From: a bacterium
GTDB taxonomy: Bacteria; Planctomycetota; Planctomycetia; Planctomycetales; Planctomycetaceae
Direction: 5' to 3'
DNA: 64,000 bases
Assembly (NCBI GenBank): GCA_016125225.1
Contig: WGME01000012.1
Span: 62,001-126,000 of the forward strand
How positions within the stretch are numbered: position 1 is the first letter of the stretch; the number at the start of each line of letters is the position of its first letter. Shown piece by piece: positions 61,927 through 64,000 of this stretch. A model generated the notes under the pieces. That model ran no database searches. It worked only from the letters and a program-made list of their open reading frames with translations, and was not told the origin of the DNA. Made by a program: the position numbers and the translations under genes.

Positions 61927-63186
61927 ATGAATCTGCTGCGACTCGTGATCGATAACCTCGTGCGCAATCCGATGCGGACGATTCTGACATCGCTCGCGAC
62001 CATGATTATGGTCCTCGTGGTGACCGGCGTGTTTTCGATTCTTTCGTTCCTCGCCGCCGCGACGACGGAAAAAGCGGAGAACATGAAAGGCATTGTCTCG
62101 GAGCGCTGGCAGATTCCCAGCCAGATGCCTTGGTCGTATGCCGCATCGCTCAAAGAGGGGGCACCCTATCAACCGGGCGATTTGAAAGTCGCTCCCAAAG
62201 ATTCCATGACCTGGAGCTTTTACGGCGGCTCCACCGATTCGAATCCCAAGAACCGTTCGGTCAACACCATCCTGTTTGCGTTTTGCCTCGAACCGCAGGC
62301 TTTGCTGACGATGATGGACGATCTCGATACGCTCAAGGGACCACCTCGGAAAGATCTGGAAGCCTCGGTCGCCAAACTGGAACAGAATCGCATCGGGATC
62401 ATTCTGGGACGCGAACGGGCCAAGAGCCTCGGCAAAGCCGTCGGGGACCGCTTCACCGTTTACAGCTTCAACTACAAAGACATCAACCTGGAATTCGAGG
62501 TGGTCGGGCTCTTTCCCCCGGGGCGATACGATCTGTCGTCGGCGATTCGGGGTGACTATCTGCAGTCGTCGCTCGATGCCTGGTCACGCGAGCATAACGG
62601 CCAGTTGCATCCGATGGCCGGGAAGTCGTTGAACCTGGTATGGCTGCGATTGAAGGATCAGAAAATCTTCAGCCAGGTTTCCGACCAGATTCTGACCAAC
62701 CCGAGTTTCACAAGTCCGTCCGTGAAGTTTGAAACGGCCTCTTCCGGCGTCGGCACGTTTCTGCAGGCGTATCGTGATCTCATCTGGGGTATGCAGTGGC
62801 TGCTGGCCCCGGCGATTCTCTTCACGCTGTCATTGGTGATCTCGAATTCCATCAGCATCAATGTGCGGGAACGGCGGACCGAATTCGCGGTGCTTAAGGT
62901 GCTCGGTTTTCGTCCCTGGCAGATCCTGTTGCTGGTGCTGCTCGAAGCTCTGTTGGTCGGCGTCACTTCGGGATTGGTGAGTGCCGGCGGAACCTATTTG
63001 CTGGTGAATAACGTGATGGGCGGCCTGCGGTTTCCGATTGCGTTTTTCGGTTCGTTTTATATTCCCGAGGCGGCTTGGTGGTGGGGCGTCGCGATCGGTG
63101 GCGGCACCGCCTTTGTCGGCAGTGTCTTCCCCGCCTGGTCAGCCCGTACCGTCAAAGTCGCCGAAGTCTTTGCAAAAGTGGCGTGA
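61927..63186 (+). CDS. FtsX-family ABC transporter permease
   Basis: Permease of 419 residues in the MacB/LolC/E layout. An N-terminal helix (RTILTSLATMIMVLVVTGVFSIL) is followed by an extracytoplasmic domain of about 240 residues (MacB-PCD-like). Three C-terminal helices complete the FtsX domain, with ISNSISINVRERRTEFAVLKVLGFRPWQILLLVLLEA (in parts), the conserved RxxExAxLKxLGFxxxxI motif. It is the first of two tandem permeases, which probably form a heterodimer. The C-terminus is complete, ending near VAEVFAKVA. Confidence 0.93.
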   Translation: MNLLRLVIDNLVRNPMRTILTSLATMIMVLVVTGVFSILSFLAAATTEKAENMKGIVSERWQIPSQMPWSYAASLKEGAPYQPGDLKVAPKDSMTWSFYGGSTDSNPKNRSVNTILFAFCLEPQALLTMMDDLDTLKGPPRKDLEASVAKLEQNRIGIILGRERAKSLGKAVGDRFTVYSFNYKDINLEFEVVGLFPPGRYDLSSAIRGDYLQSSLDAWSREHNGQLHPMAGKSLNLVWLRLKDQKIFSQVSDQILTNPSFTSPSVKFETASSGVGTFLQAYRDLIWGMQWLLAPAILFTLSLVISNSISINVRERRTEFAVLKVLGFRPWQILLLVLLEALLVGVTSGLVSAGGTYLLVNNVMGGLRFPIAFFGSFYIPEAAWWWGVAIGGGTAFVGSVFPAWSARTVKVAEVFAKVA

Positions 63187-63300
63187 TGCCTGAGGTATCA
63201 GGTTCAATGCATCAGGTGTCAGCCAATGCCAATTCCTGATGCCTGACACCTCTTACCTGATACCTGGCCTGATACCTTCCCAACTCCTGACCCGCTGAAA
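63187..63300. repeat. CAGGTATCAGG-type intergenic repeats
   Basis: Direct and inverted copies of TGAGGTATCAGG, CATCAGGTGTCAG, CTGATGCCTGACACC and CCTGATACCT fill this gap between the two permease genes and can fold as imperfect hairpins. A shorter trace of the same type (GGAGTCAGGTCTCAGG) is near 9460. Confidence 0.6.
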
Positions 63301-63304
63301 CTCC

Positions 63305-64000
63305 ATGACCCAACTCTTCGCTGTGCTCACGTTCTTCTGGAATCATCGGCCGGAAACACTTGCTGTGGCGTTGTTGGCCGTCGCTGGTCTGGGACTGATC
63401 TCGCGTGTGCCGGTGGCTTACAGCGCCATGAATCTGGTGGTGCGCTGGTGGACGGTGTCGCTCACCATCTTCGCCTTTGTGCTGGTGATTGGCCTCCTGA
63501 TCGTAATGCTGGCCTTCGTCAATGGCATGTATGCCCTGACGAAAACCAGCGGGCAACCGGGCAATGTCATCATTCTGGCCGATGGTGCCACCGATGAAAG
63601 TTTCAGCAACCTCGCCATCACCGATGTCTCTGACATTGCCAATCAGCCCGGTATCGTGCGTGTGGACAATGCCCCGCTGGTCAGCCGTGAGACCTATGTC
63701 ATCGTGAATCAGCCAATCATTGACGGGGCGGAAGGGCGGCCGAAGCGACGGTTCCTGCAGGTTCGCGGAGTCGATAACCCGGAGATCAGTGCGACCGTAC
63801 ATGGCTTGAAGCTGATGCCGGAGAGTCGTTGGTTTTCCGATGCCGGTGTGGGACCCTTGCCCGGAGCGCCAATTGATGCTGCTCCAGCTGTAGAAATCGT
63901 ACTGGGCAACGGCATCGCCAGGGAATTGGGGCTCGATCGCAAACCCGAGGTGCGAGCCAAAGCGAAAGACGCCGAACGACTGGTGCCCGGCGACACTTTT
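63305..64000 (+). CDS. FtsX-family ABC permease, second subunit (partial, cut by window end)
   Basis: An open frame of 232 codons runs off the right edge of the window with no stop. It starts at ATG 63305. An N-terminal region TLAVALLAVAGLGLISRVPVAYSAMNLVVRWWTVSLTIFAFVLVIGLLIVML (quoted in parts: two helices, the second VSLTIFAFVLVIGLLIVML) is followed by an extracytoplasmic domain beginning NGMYALTKTSGQPGNVIIL. The helix plus periplasmic domain layout matches the preceding permease and MacB/LolC-type proteins. Only the N-terminal half is visible; the FtsX core is expected beyond the window. Confidence 0.85.
   Translation, partial: MTQLFAVLTFFWNHRPETLAVALLAVAGLGLISRVPVAYSAMNLVVRWWTVSLTIFAFVLVIGLLIVMLAFVNGMYALTKTSGQPGNVIILADGATDESFSNLAITDVSDIANQPGIVRVDNAPLVSRETYVIVNQPIIDGAEGRPKRRFLQVRGVDNPEISATVHGLKLMPESRWFSDAGVGPLPGAPIDAAPAVEIVLGNGIARELGLDRKPEVRAKAKDAERLVPGDTF

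Overview
The window is a stretch of a planctomycete chromosome (Planctomycetota, most likely order Planctomycetales). The evidence is a set of families typical of that group: a DUF1549/DUF1553 c-type cytochrome protein, a DUF1587/1592/1588/1585 protein with a PA14-like region next to a DUF1552 protein, a DUF1080 protein, a formylglycine-type sulfatase, a ceramidase-like hydrolase, secreted Cys-rich proteins, and many secreted or membrane proteins of unknown function. Gene starts and family calls come from reading the translated sequence; no database search was run. No rRNA, tRNA, CRISPR array, integrase or intact transposase was recognised.

Layout. 0.4-4.4 kb: response regulator, then an envelope-glycan cluster (GT4 glycosyltransferase overlapping a WaaP/InaA-like kinase, and a convergent longer kinase with an apparent extra N-lobe). 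4.5-9.9 kb, minus strand: PfkB sugar kinase, MoxR ATPase, RDD membrane protein with a large extracytoplasmic insert, flotillin-like FloA, small membrane protein. 10-17.6 kb: the planctomycete cytochrome/DUF1592/DUF1552 genes. 17.7-25.1 kb: unknown secreted proteins, a membrane-anchored alpha/alpha-toroid protein, a serine hydrolase and a very Cys-rich Ala-Pro-Cys repeat protein. 25.3-34.3 kb: xseA, a sugar isomerase/epimerase-like gene divergent from a large secreted possible glycosidase and a ROK kinase (a probable carbohydrate unit), ferredoxin, NupG-like transporter, orphan parB.

34.5-46.9 kb: FG-GAP protein, KtrB/TrkH-type K+ transporter, glycogen debranching enzyme, von Willebrand/amidotransferase-like membrane protein divergent from a small histidine kinase, CDP-alcohol phosphatidyltransferase, DUF1080 protein, second Cys-rich secreted protein, ceramidase-like protein. 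47-51.6 kb: RND efflux pair (lipoprotein adaptor plus inner-membrane pump). 51.9-54.1 kb: sulfatase with a perfect 20-bp palindrome in its leader, and a small SdpI-like membrane protein.

54.1-57.5 kb is the most irregular part. It has lower-GC genes, two inverted-pair repeat elements (REPIN/MITE-like), a truncated duplicate of the 5' end of a neighbouring gene, and a secreted-protein gene split by a run of nine T. 57.6-64 kb: biosynthetic arginine decarboxylase speA divergent from an ABC efflux operon (HlyD-type adaptor, LolD/MacB-type ATPase, two FtsX-type permeases), the last cut by the window end. Several families of intergenic hairpin repeats are scattered through the window.
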